DNA from: Parabacteroides gordonii MS-1 = DSM 23371
Lineage (GTDB): Bacteria; Bacteroidota; Bacteroidia; Bacteroidales; Tannerellaceae
DNA length: 64,000 nt
Direction: 5' to 3'
NCBI RefSeq assembly: GCF_000969825.1
Contig: NZ_KQ033919.1
Location: 1,588,173-1,652,172, forward strand
Shown here: piece by piece, positions 55,338 to 63,745 of the stretch
Layout: each line of letters starts with the position of its first letter
Numbering within the stretch: the stretch's first letter is position 1
Program-made: the position numbers and the translations under genes
The notes under the pieces: generated by a model
The model's database searches: none
Seen by the model: the letters and a program-made list of their open reading frames with translations, nothing else
What the model was told of the DNA's origin: nothing

Positions 55338-56327
55338 TTATTCTATAACTCCAAACTTTTCCGGAATAGAATCCATAATATCAAATAGTTCGGCTACAGT
55401 CTCTGCACGGAGCATGGCAACGCGAGTCGGTTTGAAATCGGCAATACCCTTGAACAAGGGAGTTGCTGCCAGATGGCGACGGATATGAAGAATGCCGCGC
55501 CGCTCGTCCAGACGTTCCACACTCTGGTTGACCTGCTGTTTCAGGATATCCAGATACCAGGTAAATTTTTCGTCGGGTAGCGGTGTCCCGTTCGTCAGGA
55601 AATGTTTCACCTCACGGAATATCCAGGGACGGCCGATACTTCCGCGACCGATCATTACCCCATCGACACCATACTGGTCGAAACGTTCCTTGCAGGTTTC
55701 AGCAGACGTCACATCGCCATTACCGATAATAGGAATATGCATACGAGGATTATTCTTCACTTCACCGATCAGCGTCCAGTCCGCATCGCCGGTGTACATC
55801 TGTGCCCGTGTACGGCCATGTATGGAGAGGGCGGCAATCCCGCAATCCTGCAACTGCTCGGCCAGGTCGACGATTATTTTATTATCGGCATCCCATCCCA
55901 GACGCGTTTTCACCGTCACCGGGATATTGATCGCCTTTACCACCTCTCTTGTAATCTCCAGCATCAGAGGAATATTCCGCAGCATACCTGCCCCGGCTCC
56001 TTTACCTGCCACCTTCTTTACCGGACAACCGAAATTGATATCGAGAATATCAGGGCGGGCAGCTTCACAAATTCGGGCAGCTTCCACCATCGCGTCCACT
56101 TCCTTACCATATATCTGTATGGCTACCGGACGTTCGTCTTCGGCAACCGTCAGTTTTTCCTGTGTCTTGTTCACGCTACGGATCAGTGCGTCGCTCGATA
56201 CAAATTCCGTATAAACCATATCTGCACCAAAACGTTTGCACATCAAACGGAAAGAGATATCTGTCACATCTTCCATCGGTGCCAGAAACACCGGGCGTTC
56301 ACCTAAATCTATTGAGCCTATCTTCAT
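55338..56327 (-). CDS. dusB: tRNA-dihydrouridine synthase DusB
   Basis: A 329-residue FMN-dependent enzyme reducing uridine to dihydrouridine in tRNA. TIM-barrel features: LAPMEDVTDISFRLMCKRFGADMVYTEFVS, ILDINFGCPVKKVAGKGAGAGML with the catalytic Cys in FGCPVKKV, VTVKTRLGWD, LSIHGRTRAQMYTGDADW, PIIGNGDVTSAE, GVMIGRGSIGRPWIF. The C-terminal helical domain is present. Monocistronic; 259 bases upstream-to-downstream gap to the DUF2807 gene hold no gene. Confidence 0.93.
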   Translation of the reverse strand: MKIGSIDLGERPVFLAPMEDVTDISFRLMCKRFGADMVYTEFVSSDALIRSVNKTQEKLTVAEDERPVAIQIYGKEVDAMVEAARICEAARPDILDINFGCPVKKVAGKGAGAGMLRNIPLMLEITREVVKAINIPVTVKTRLGWDADNKIIVDLAEQLQDCGIAALSIHGRTRAQMYTGDADWTLIGEVKNNPRMHIPIIGNGDVTSAETCKERFDQYGVDGVMIGRGSIGRPWIFREVKHFLTNGTPLPDEKFTWYLDILKQQVNQSVERLDERRGILHIRRHLAATPLFKGIADFKPTRVAMLRAETVAELFDIMDSIPEKFGVIE

Positions 56328-56502
56328 ACCTTCTTATTATAGTCTACAAAAGTACTGCTTTTCCGGTTAGAAACATGAAAGAATCAGGCCGAATCTCTAC
56401 TGGAATTTGTAATGGGAAAGGTAAGTTTATAAACACGAATAGCGCGGATTTAGAAAGTTTTGAGTCTTGAAGCTAGGAATGTGAGTCATTAAGCGACATT
56501 CT

Positions 56503-56688
56503 GGACCCGAAGGGTTCAATTGTGAATAGCCCCCGGTGAAGCCGGGGGATCCGATATCCGCCGGATGGTACGTCCCCGAAGGGGGCGAATAATACGCTCA
56601 TGTTGACCCCCTTCGGGGATCACCGGATGGATATCATTACCAACCCCCGGCTTCACCGGGGGCTATTCACAGTTAGTCCTTTCAGGAC
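56503..56688. repeat. palindromic repeat element with 28-bp perfect arms
   Basis: Perfect inverted arms at 56521-56548 and 56644-56671 (each starts TGTGAATAGCCCCCGG), an inner inverted pair CCCCGAAGGGGG (56574-56585) and CCCCCTTCGGGG (56607-56618), and outer mini-hairpins (GGACCCGAAGGGTTC; GTCCTTTCAGGAC). Nested hairpins of this sort are dispersed, MITE- or REP-like elements in Bacteroidetes genomes. No coding capacity. Confidence 0.75.
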
Positions 56689-56764
56689 AAGCGGCGACAC
56701 TGAAACATTCAAAACTGGCAAGAACTGAGCCAACAATACTTACTAAGTATATTTAGAGAAACAA

Positions 56765-56867
56765 CTATCATACTATCACTAATCCATTTAATATCGTTAT
56801 AATCAAGGCTTGCAACAGTGATAGTTGCCGATTTTAACTATCACTCATCTATCACCCTACTATCACT
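56765..56867. repeat. cluster of CTATCAC heptamers with 11-bp spacing
   Basis: CTATCAC at 56773, 56838, 56849 and 56860; the last three are exactly 11 bp apart, one helical turn. AGTGATAGT at 56817-56825 is a perfect inversion of ACTATCACT at 56837-56845. This looks like an operator array, but its target gene is unclear. Confidence 0.55.
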
Positions 56868-57116
56868 GTCTCGTCCTGAAACCGGATACATGCCGGTCTT
56901 TTTATATGTGGTATATATCTAATTATCAGATATATAATAACAAATATCGCTTTATATCCGGCTCTTGACGCTCTCAAAGCTCGGATGTGAGCATCGTCGA
57001 GACACAGGTGTAAAATAGGTTGATATGGAGGTTTTGAGAACAAGGAGTAAGTATTTCAATGACAACCTATTTCAGGACAAGACAGATCAACCCGGATTGG
57101 TAATATGCTTATTACT

Positions 57117-57204
57117 GTATCATATATTGTGATACTGAATTATCATATATTATGATACTAGAGTACCATATGTTATGACACAACAGTATCATAATATATG
57201 GCAT
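57117..57204. repeat. four 19-bp palindromes with exact 23-bp period
   Basis: Units start at 57117, 57140, 57163 and 57186. Consensus GTATCATATATTATGATAC, itself palindromic, separated by 4-base spacers (TGAA, TAGA, AACA). Unit 3 and unit 4 are diverged. Iteron- or operator-like. The rest of 56690-57400 shows no gene; a 63-codon minus-strand frame at 56852-57043 is not protein-like. Confidence 0.7.
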
Positions 57205-57404
57205 TTTTATCTTCTAAAGACCAGTAACTTACCAGTCAACAATCCTTCCGGATGCGAATGGCTGTAAGTTCAATGCCGTCTCGTTGACGGCTTACGCCTC
57301 TTGGGCTGGTTGGTGTTTATTCGCCAAACCGGGTAATACGTTGCATAAATCGTGTTGTTTCGTCCGATAATACTCCTATTTCGGAAAATTATGGGTGTTT
57401 TCCC

Positions 57405-57434
57405 TTGTTGATTCGGAAAACCTCTTTACCTTTG
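57405..57434 (+). promoter_or_regulatory. promoter of the structured RNA / protein C leader
   Basis: TTG (57405-57407), 19 bases, TACCTTTG (57427-57434): the same boxes and spacing as in the inverton promoters. Transcription should begin near 57441. Confidence 0.7.
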
Positions 57435-57440
57435 CAACGA

Positions 57441-57711
57441 TTCCGTAGCGGGCAGCGGCTCGCGATACACGGTTTCAATTACATATTGTAAGCATTTTAC
57501 GAAGATTATTCCAACTCAAAAATCTGGTAAATTTTTAGTACACCGGAATAATGGACAGTAAATGCTTGCGCTTATTACGTATAAGTTCATCCACCATTTT
57601 TATGGGTGGATTGTTATTATATCGTATAGGCGCGGGCTGTTGTTCTATTATTGGTGTACGGGCTTACCAGAGCCTTTGAGTTAATAATAGACAACACGCT
57701 CGCGTTTTTTT
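57441..57711 (+). ncRNA. structured leader RNA or small RNA upstream of protein C
   Basis: About 270 nt between a consensus promoter and a terminator, with four successive stem-loops: 57443-57472 (GCGGGC, loop AGCG, GCTCGC, plus CCGT/ACGG); 57490-57567 (AAGCATTT/AAATGCTT and ATTATTCC/GGAATAAT with an internal loop, rod-like); 57589-57611 (ATCCACC/GGTGGAT); and the terminator stem 57631-57704. No open frame. Either an independent small RNA or an attenuator controlling protein C, whose ATG is 100 bases beyond the terminator. I do not recognise a known RNA family. Confidence 0.6.
57631..57711 (+). terminator. strong intrinsic terminator before protein C
   Basis: CGCGGGC-TGTTG-TCTATTATT on the left pairs with AATAATAGA-CAACA-GCTCGCG on the right (21 bp, one bulged T, one bulged C, one G-U), followed by seven T at 57705-57711. 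The loop holds a smaller GGCT/AGCC hairpin. Confidence 0.8.
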
Positions 57712-57810
57712 ATGCCCGTTCATAATCATTCGCGGGGGTGTTCTCACCCTTCGTAAAATTAGTTGTTGGATTTTTAATCCCTATTTATAAACAATTAATT
57801 TTTTAAGATT

Positions 57811-60800
57811 ATGAACAAAAAGTTTTCTACACTTGTGGCTGTCCTTCTGGCAGCCGGTGCTTGGACTACGATGGATGCAAAGGTGGTGAAGGTTGAGACT
57901 CCCATTGATGCTCAGTCTTATTTAGTCGGAAGCGGAATTACTGCAGAAGATGCAGGTTTTACGAATGCTCTTACTTATAGTGGGACTACATTGACTTATG
58001 GCGCATTAACGCCAGATGCAACATCTTCTGTGTGGACTATTGAGTACAAGACGTCAGGTAATGCAGCTGATGGTTTTTATTTGAAAGCAGGAAGTAATTA
58101 TGTGGTTGCTGCAAATGATGCTAACACAGCTCCTATATTGGGCGATGAATCAGGAAGCAATGTAAAAGTTCTTTTTACTTGGGCTACAGACAGTGAAAAG
58201 AATTATTTTCAAGTAAAAGAACAGGTTGGAACTAATACCAAGGTGAATGCAAATACCTATTTGAAATTAGGTGCCACCTTGGATTGTGACGCTACTGCAG
58301 GTAATGCAACAGCTATTGATTTAGCTGTTTACGCCGCCGATTCCAATGTCCCCGGTTTCGACTTGAATGTAGATGATCAGGGTAAGTTGATATTTACGGG
58401 TGACGTAGCAGCTCCTAACTTCGCAGCTCCTGTATATTTCCAGATTGATGGAAACTATATTTATGTAAGTGGTAGCGATGTTAAGACTGATATGACTGCT
58501 GCACCGAAAGCCGGAGAAGCTGTTAAAGCATCCTGGAGATGGGAAAATGGTAAGTTAGTTTCTGTTGCTGCTGAAAATGCGGATGCAAAGGCAAAAGCTA
58601 AGTATTTGAAAGTCGGATCAGTAACTAGATCTCTTGCGTATACATTGGTAGAAAGTGCTAATGCTACCTCTTTCGCGATTGAAGGCAATGCAATTACAGC
58701 AAATAATAGTGGAACACCGGTAAGTTTGACAACTCCGACCATGTACGCTTCTGCTGTATTGGCAAACACCCAGGCGAAAGCTGAAGTAACTATCGCAGGT
58801 GGTTCAAATGTTGTAGCAGGTAAGTTGCAAATATTGAATGCTCCTTCCGGTTATGTTGTTATCTCTTTGCAGGAAGGTGCTACGACTAAATATCTGAAAG
58901 CAGGTGCGTCTAACACTTATGAAACTGATATTGAATTGACCGCTGCGCTTACAAACGGAGACCCGAAAGAATATGAAAAGTATTTGTGGAATGTTTCTTC
59001 TAAAACACTTGCAGGAAAAGCATACTATACTTTCACCAGCTTGGCAAAGAATGGAGATAAGAATTATGTAGCTTTTGAAGAACATCTAGCAAATGCTGTT
59101 TACTCTAAACAAGGTATTACTTTGGGTAATGGTACACAGTTTATTGGTATAGATGGAAATTTAGGTAATACTCCTGCCGTTTTCGGTTTCTACAATGCAT
59201 TCCAGTTAGCTAAGACACAGGCACAGTTGAACGGTATCTACAGCCCGGGCTTTGAAATGACTGTCAAAGTCAGCAAAGATGGTAAAGAAACGATCGAAGA
59301 TATCGATGTATTCGGCAAGACAATGTATCCGAAAGCTACTAACGCTACAAATATAGGTGAAACAACTGTAGAATTGTGGGATAACAATAATACACAAGCT
59401 AAGGGTGCTAAACTTCTTGCATTGGATATAACAAAGACATTCGACTCTACTTCTCCTATTGTAGGTGAGTTCGTTTGGATTACACCAACAGAACTTAGCA
59501 AGAATGGTACTAATTACGAAACAGGTTTCCAATTTATTTATTCACTTGGAGATCCAGCTTTGATTGAAGAAGTAAAAGTGGGTGGTTTAGGCTCTCTGTA
59601 TATCTTCAAGGCTTCTGATAAATATTATCTGACTGTTAATAAGGCTGTGGACGAGGATACTACACTCCCGTACATCAAATTGGAAGGAAGCAACATCTAC
59701 GATGTTAAGAAGTTGTTAGGCCAGTATCTGAGCTTCTCTTATGCTGATACAAAAGCAAATGCAGTAGCTGCAGGTGAAGAATATAAGTTAGGCGGTATGT
59801 TAGCTATTACTGAAAACACTACAGTAGAAGCTGATTTCATCACAGGTACAAGAGCTACATTGCCTGAAGCACAGTGGGCTGTAACTGCTGCTGATAAGGA
59901 TAATAACAAATTTACGTTGACAAACCGTGAAAATGCATCTAAGACACTTACGGGTGTTCAGTTGCGTGAAGTAGGTAATAAGTTTATTATGACTGTTGAA
60001 GGTGGTAATGGATCTGCTAATATCACATCAGATTTAGTAACTCTGACTACAACAGCATTGAACAAGACAACTAACTTCGACGGTTACATGCAGTCTACTC
60101 CGAATGCGTTGAGAAATGTAAACTACTATCTGGGTCAGTATCACGCTGTAGAAGGTAACAATCATGCTTACTTCGTAGAAAACCATACTGAAAAGGCAAG
60201 TCACCAGATCGGTATGACAGCTGAAAAAGAAAAAGCTCAGAAGTGGAACCTGCGTTTGGCTACAAAAGCAGATGAAGATGGTAAATATACATTAGTTGAT
60301 ACTGTAAAAGTTCCTTTGGTATTCGCTACACTGATAGATGGTAAGATTGTAACTGATGCAAAGAATAAAGATGTAGTAAAAGATACTTTGTTCATTCTTC
60401 CGTATGCATTCCAGAACGCTTCTAACAGAGAATTAGTTTCTTACAAAGAAGGTAAAGGTTTTGAATTCTATTACTGTAATGAAGATTACAAGGAAAACAG
60501 CGATGTGAATAGTGATGAAGTTATCAAGTTCGCTTTGAAGATGAAACCTGATAATACTTACAACTTCGTTGAACTTAGCATGGATAAAGCTCACGATACT
60601 GATGCTCTGGGTGCAGAGAAAGTATTGGGAGGCAACAGTGCCAACAAGGGTGTTATCTCTCGCGTAGCAACTTACGATCAGAATGCAAACTCTCTGATGG
60701 TTGTTGAAAAAGCAGATGCTCCTGAATACCATAAAATTGCTATGGCTTGGGGTGATACAATCAAATTGTTCCGTGACGAAAACAACTCACAGGTTGTTTT

Positions 60801-61737
60801 CGAAAAACTGGATAGGAAGTCTGTTGTAGAGAAAGATACGTTGAGCTTCCTGAATATCGATAACGTTAATCAGTTCAAAGTAAACCCGGCTATCTTTGCA
60901 GATACTGCTTATATCAACCGCGTAGATGCTAACGGTGAATTGAACACTTGCTACCAGTACTTACTGGCTGTAAATGTAGATCCTGAAAAGTCTTACTATT
61001 GCCCGTACAACCCGGAACATAATACAGACGAATGGAGAAAAGAACATAATGGCCCTTGTGCTGACGCAAAAGAACACAGAGCAGTTTATGGTCGCTTCCT
61101 GATCAACCTGATCGATACAGCTAATGTGTATGGTGAAGAACATATCCATAACAACCCGTATATTGACGAAGTTGAAGTAGGTGCCGACAAACGTGCAAAA
61201 CTGTCGTTCGTAGAAGGTATCCATGCAGATGATACATTATATGTAACTCGTCAGGGTGGTGAAGTTGTTAAGTTGGCTATGGATACTCCGGACTTCAATG
61301 TAGCTAAGTTTGCCTTCCGTTATGTTGATGCTGATGCTAAGACATTCAAGATTCAGACTCAGTTTAAAGAATATGCTCCTGAAACAGATGCTGATGATCT
61401 TCATGTATCTAACGAAGGTTACCTGAGATGGATCAACGGTGCATTGGTTGTAACAGAAGACTTCGAAAACGGTGACGTATTCGGTATCGAAGAAAACTAC
61501 GAAGGCAACCCTGTTGCTAACGAAGATATCACAGCTTCTTCTATCAGCGTAATCGCTCAGGAAGGTAAAGTTGTTATCAACGGTGCAGCCGGTAAGAAAG
61601 TTACTATCAGCAACGTTCTTGGCCAGACAATCGCCAACACAGTTCTTTCTTCCGACAACGCTACCATCGCTGCTCCTGCAGGTATCGTAGTAGTAGCCGT
61701 AGAAGGTGAAGCAGCTGTAAAGGCAATCGTAAAATAA
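57811..61737 (+). CDS. surface protein C, DUF6383-type, S-layer-like
   Basis: A 1308-residue secreted protein, paralogue of A and B. Signal peptide MNKKFSTLVAVLLAAGAWTTMDA. The C-terminal 500 residues follow B closely (QFKVNPAIFADTAYINR, DTANVYGEEHIHNN, DTLYVTRQGGE), with the shared DUF6383 end VISNVLGQT-like segment and EGEAAVKAIVK terminus. Candidate sequons DTVKV, DTLFI, DTIKL, DTLSF, DTAYI, DTLYV. No invertible repeats lie upstream; instead there is a structured leader with a terminator, so control differs from A and B. It may be the constitutively available member of the surface-layer family. Confidence 0.85.
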   Translation: MNKKFSTLVAVLLAAGAWTTMDAKVVKVETPIDAQSYLVGSGITAEDAGFTNALTYSGTTLTYGALTPDATSSVWTIEYKTSGNAADGFYLKAGSNYVVAANDANTAPILGDESGSNVKVLFTWATDSEKNYFQVKEQVGTNTKVNANTYLKLGATLDCDATAGNATAIDLAVYAADSNVPGFDLNVDDQGKLIFTGDVAAPNFAAPVYFQIDGNYIYVSGSDVKTDMTAAPKAGEAVKASWRWENGKLVSVAAENADAKAKAKYLKVGSVTRSLAYTLVESANATSFAIEGNAITANNSGTPVSLTTPTMYASAVLANTQAKAEVTIAGGSNVVAGKLQILNAPSGYVVISLQEGATTKYLKAGASNTYETDIELTAALTNGDPKEYEKYLWNVSSKTLAGKAYYTFTSLAKNGDKNYVAFEEHLANAVYSKQGITLGNGTQFIGIDGNLGNTPAVFGFYNAFQLAKTQAQLNGIYSPGFEMTVKVSKDGKETIEDIDVFGKTMYPKATNATNIGETTVELWDNNNTQAKGAKLLALDITKTFDSTSPIVGEFVWITPTELSKNGTNYETGFQFIYSLGDPALIEEVKVGGLGSLYIFKASDKYYLTVNKAVDEDTTLPYIKLEGSNIYDVKKLLGQYLSFSYADTKANAVAAGEEYKLGGMLAITENTTVEADFITGTRATLPEAQWAVTAADKDNNKFTLTNRENASKTLTGVQLREVGNKFIMTVEGGNGSANITSDLVTLTTTALNKTTNFDGYMQSTPNALRNVNYYLGQYHAVEGNNHAYFVENHTEKASHQIGMTAEKEKAQKWNLRLATKADEDGKYTLVDTVKVPLVFATLIDGKIVTDAKNKDVVKDTLFILPYAFQNASNRELVSYKEGKGFEFYYCNEDYKENSDVNSDEVIKFALKMKPDNTYNFVELSMDKAHDTDALGAEKVLGGNSANKGVISRVATYDQNANSLMVVEKADAPEYHKIAMAWGDTIKLFRDENNSQVVFEKLDRKSVVEKDTLSFLNIDNVNQFKVNPAIFADTAYINRVDANGELNTCYQYLLAVNVDPEKSYYCPYNPEHNTDEWRKEHNGPCADAKEHRAVYGRFLINLIDTANVYGEEHIHNNPYIDEVEVGADKRAKLSFVEGIHADDTLYVTRQGGEVVKLAMDTPDFNVAKFAFRYVDADAKTFKIQTQFKEYAPETDADDLHVSNEGYLRWINGALVVTEDFENGDVFGIEENYEGNPVANEDITASSISVIAQEGKVVINGAAGKKVTISNVLGQTIANTVLSSDNATIAAPAGIVVVAVEGEAAVKAIVK

Positions 61738-61945
61738 TAGAAACTTTTTATAATCAATAATTTTAAATTAGGCTGCGTGGCAAGGGCGGTTCGCGAACCG
61801 CCCCCAACCAATTACCCCGTGAGGGCGAACAAGTGGTCAGTATTAATATTAAAATAGTGAAATAAAGTTCTTTCTGTTCTACCTTTGTGAAGAGCGAAAA
61901 CAGACAACAAGCAAGCCCCGGTGGATTCGTCCGTCGGGGCTCCGT
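61738..61945 (+). repeat. conserved 3' cassette of surface protein C
   Basis: Same cassette as at 4333 and 31010, more diverged. It carries an extra perfect 20-bp palindrome (61784-61803, centred on TTCGCGAA) absent from A and B, and ends in the hairpin AGCCCCG (61914-61920) with CGGGGCT (61935-61941). A half copy of the palindrome (GGGCGGTTCGC) lies upstream of sprA near 15050. Confidence 0.7.
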
Positions 61946-62030
61946 TGTATACGACAATCGTGTGCAGGTCTGTTGAGATAAGGTACTAAAAGTTAACGGT
62001 GTTTATTCAGGAAATATAAGAAGAAACCCC

Positions 62031-62038
62031 TATCTTTG
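62031..62038 (+). promoter_or_regulatory. -7 box of the U32-family gene
   Basis: TATCTTTG, 28 bases before the TTG start at 62066; -33 element unclear. Confidence 0.45.
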
Positions 62039-62065
62039 TGGTTTCTAATTTAAAACCAAACAGCT

Positions 62066-63328
62066 TTGAACGAAAAAGAATTTGAAATAATGGCTCCGGT
62101 CGGTTCATACGAATCGCTGATGGCAGCTATACAGGGTGGTGCCGACTCCATCTATTTCGGCATTGAAGGACTGAATATGCGTTCGCGCTCTTCCAATAAT
62201 TTCACGACCGACGACCTGCGTAAGATCGTTTCCATCTGCAAAGAACATGGGATCAAAAGCTATCTGACTGTCAACACCGTTATCTACGGGGAAGACCTGG
62301 CGTTGATGCGCGAGATCATCGATGCTGCAAAAGACGCCGAAGTATCCGCTATCATCGCAGCCGATGTGGCCGCCATGAGCTATGCAAACCGTATCGGACA
62401 GGAAGTGCACCTCTCCACACAGCTGAATATATCGAATGTAGAAGCGCTGAAGTTTTACGCCCAGTTTGCCGATGTCGTTGTGCTGGCACGCGAACTGAAC
62501 CTCAAGCAGGTTTCCGAAATCTATCAGCAGATTGTCGAACAACAGATTGTTGGGCCACGTGGCGAACTGATCCGTATCGAAATGTTTGCCCACGGGGCTT
62601 TGTGCATGGCCGTCTCCGGTAAATGCTATCTGAGCCTGCATGAGATGAATGCGTCGGCCAACCGGGGTGCTTGCATGCAGATCTGCCGCCGTGGCTATAC
62701 GGTGAAAGACAAGGACAGCAATATCGAACTGGATATCGAAAACCAGTACATCATGTCTCCTAAAGACCTGAAGACGATCCATTTCATGAATAAGATGATG
62801 GATGCCGGTGTCCGTGTATTCAAGATAGAAGGTCGTGCCCGCGGCCCCGAGTATGTACGCATCGTCACCGAATGTTATAAAGAAGCAGTCAAAGCCTATT
62901 GCAACGGCACGTACGATGAAGAGAAGATCGCCGTATGGGACGAACGTCTGAAAAGCGTCTTCAACCGTGGCTTCTGGGATGGTTATTACCTGGGACAGCG
63001 TCTGGGCGAATGGAGCAGCAAATACGGTTCCGGCTCGACCAAGAAGAAGGTGTATGTGGCAAAGGGCATTAAATATTTCAGTGGCATCGGTGTTGCGGAG
63101 TTCGAAATGGAGTCGGGTACCTTGAAGGTGGGCGACGAGATCCTGATCACCGGCCCGACAACAGGTGCCGTTATGCAGACGATCGACGAGATACGCGTAG
63201 ACCTGAAACCGGTGGAAGAAACAGTCAAAGGCGAACGTTTCTCTTTTAAAGTGACCGAGAAGGTACGCCCTTCCGACCGCCTCTACAAAATGGTATCCGA
63301 GAATAATAACAACAAAGAACTGAAATAA
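62066..63328 (+). CDS. U32-family protein (TrhP/YegQ-like)
   Basis: A 420-residue protein of the U32 family, once called collagenase-like peptidases. Members such as TrhP (YegQ) and RlhA take part in hydroxylation of tRNA or rRNA uridine/cytidine using prephenate. Conserved parts: MAPVGSYESLMAAIQGGADSIYFG, LSTQLNISN, EMFAHGALCMAVSGKCYLSLH, four Cys (C in GALCMAV, GKCYLS, GACMQIC) likely to hold a cluster, and IEGRARGPEYV. The TTG start at 62066 adds eight residues before the first ATG at 62090; both are possible. Which RNA is modified cannot be told. One operon with the thioesterase and dprA. Confidence 0.85.
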   Translation: MNEKEFEIMAPVGSYESLMAAIQGGADSIYFGIEGLNMRSRSSNNFTTDDLRKIVSICKEHGIKSYLTVNTVIYGEDLALMREIIDAAKDAEVSAIIAADVAAMSYANRIGQEVHLSTQLNISNVEALKFYAQFADVVVLARELNLKQVSEIYQQIVEQQIVGPRGELIRIEMFAHGALCMAVSGKCYLSLHEMNASANRGACMQICRRGYTVKDKDSNIELDIENQYIMSPKDLKTIHFMNKMMDAGVRVFKIEGRARGPEYVRIVTECYKEAVKAYCNGTYDEEKIAVWDERLKSVFNRGFWDGYYLGQRLGEWSSKYGSGSTKKKVYVAKGIKYFSGIGVAEFEMESGTLKVGDEILITGPTTGAVMQTIDEIRVDLKPVEETVKGERFSFKVTEKVRPSDRLYKMVSENNNNKELK

Positions 63329-63739
63329 ATGAAAGAGTATATCTTTAAACTGACAGACAAGGTACGCGACTACGAATGCGACCTGCAGGGAGTCGTGAAC
63401 AACGCCAACTATCAGCATTATATGGAACATACCCGTCATGAGTTCCTTGAGTCGCTGGGGGAAAACTTCGGTGCGATGCATGATAAAGGGGTCGACGGGT
63501 TCGTATCTCATGTAGATATCGATTTCAAGACTTCCCTGAAAAGCGGCGACAGTTATATCTCCTGCCTGAATGTCTATAAGAAAGGCGTGAAACTGGTCTT
63601 TGAACAGGATATTTACAGAGCTTCCGACGGTGCACTGGCAACCAAAGGGAAAGTGGAATCGGTCGTCGTGCAGGACGGGAAACTGACCCGGGGTGAATAC
63701 TTCGATGCGATGCTGGAAAGGATAAAGAACAAGTTATGA
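63329..63739 (+). CDS. acyl-CoA thioesterase, 4HBT hotdog family
   Basis: A 136-residue single hotdog-domain protein. The catalytic signature of 4-hydroxybenzoyl-CoA thioesterase-like enzymes is visible: VRDYECDLQGVVNNANYQHYMEHTRHEFLESLG, with Asp/Gln-Gly-Val-Val-Asn-Asn-Ala-Asn-Tyr as the active-site loop. Likely hydrolyses short or medium acyl-CoA. Its ATG directly follows the U32 gene stop. Confidence 0.85.
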   Translation: MKEYIFKLTDKVRDYECDLQGVVNNANYQHYMEHTRHEFLESLGENFGAMHDKGVDGFVSHVDIDFKTSLKSGDSYISCLNVYKKGVKLVFEQDIYRASDGALATKGKVESVVVQDGKLTRGEYFDAMLERIKNKL

Positions 63740-63745
63740 TATAAT

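Noticed and set aside
56852-57043. 63-codon minus-strand frame in the repeat region
   Set aside because: It starts inside a repeat-rich gap, overlaps the CTATCAC cluster and shows no family features.
57040-57100. possible insertion-sequence end (AACCTATTTCAGGACAAGAC-like text)
   Set aside because: I could not find a matching second end or any transposase remnant; it may be only part of a dispersed repeat.
57117-57204. CRISPR array
   Set aside because: Spacers are only 4 bases and the units are AT-rich palindromes, so this is an iteron-like array and not CRISPR.
57441-57711. tmRNA, RNase P RNA or SRP RNA
   Set aside because: The conserved signatures of those RNAs (such as the tmRNA tRNA-like ends or RNase P core motifs) are not present.
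62105-63511. 468-codon minus-strand frame opposite the U32 gene
   Set aside because: It mirrors the U32 and thioesterase genes, both of which have clear family motifs on the plus strand.
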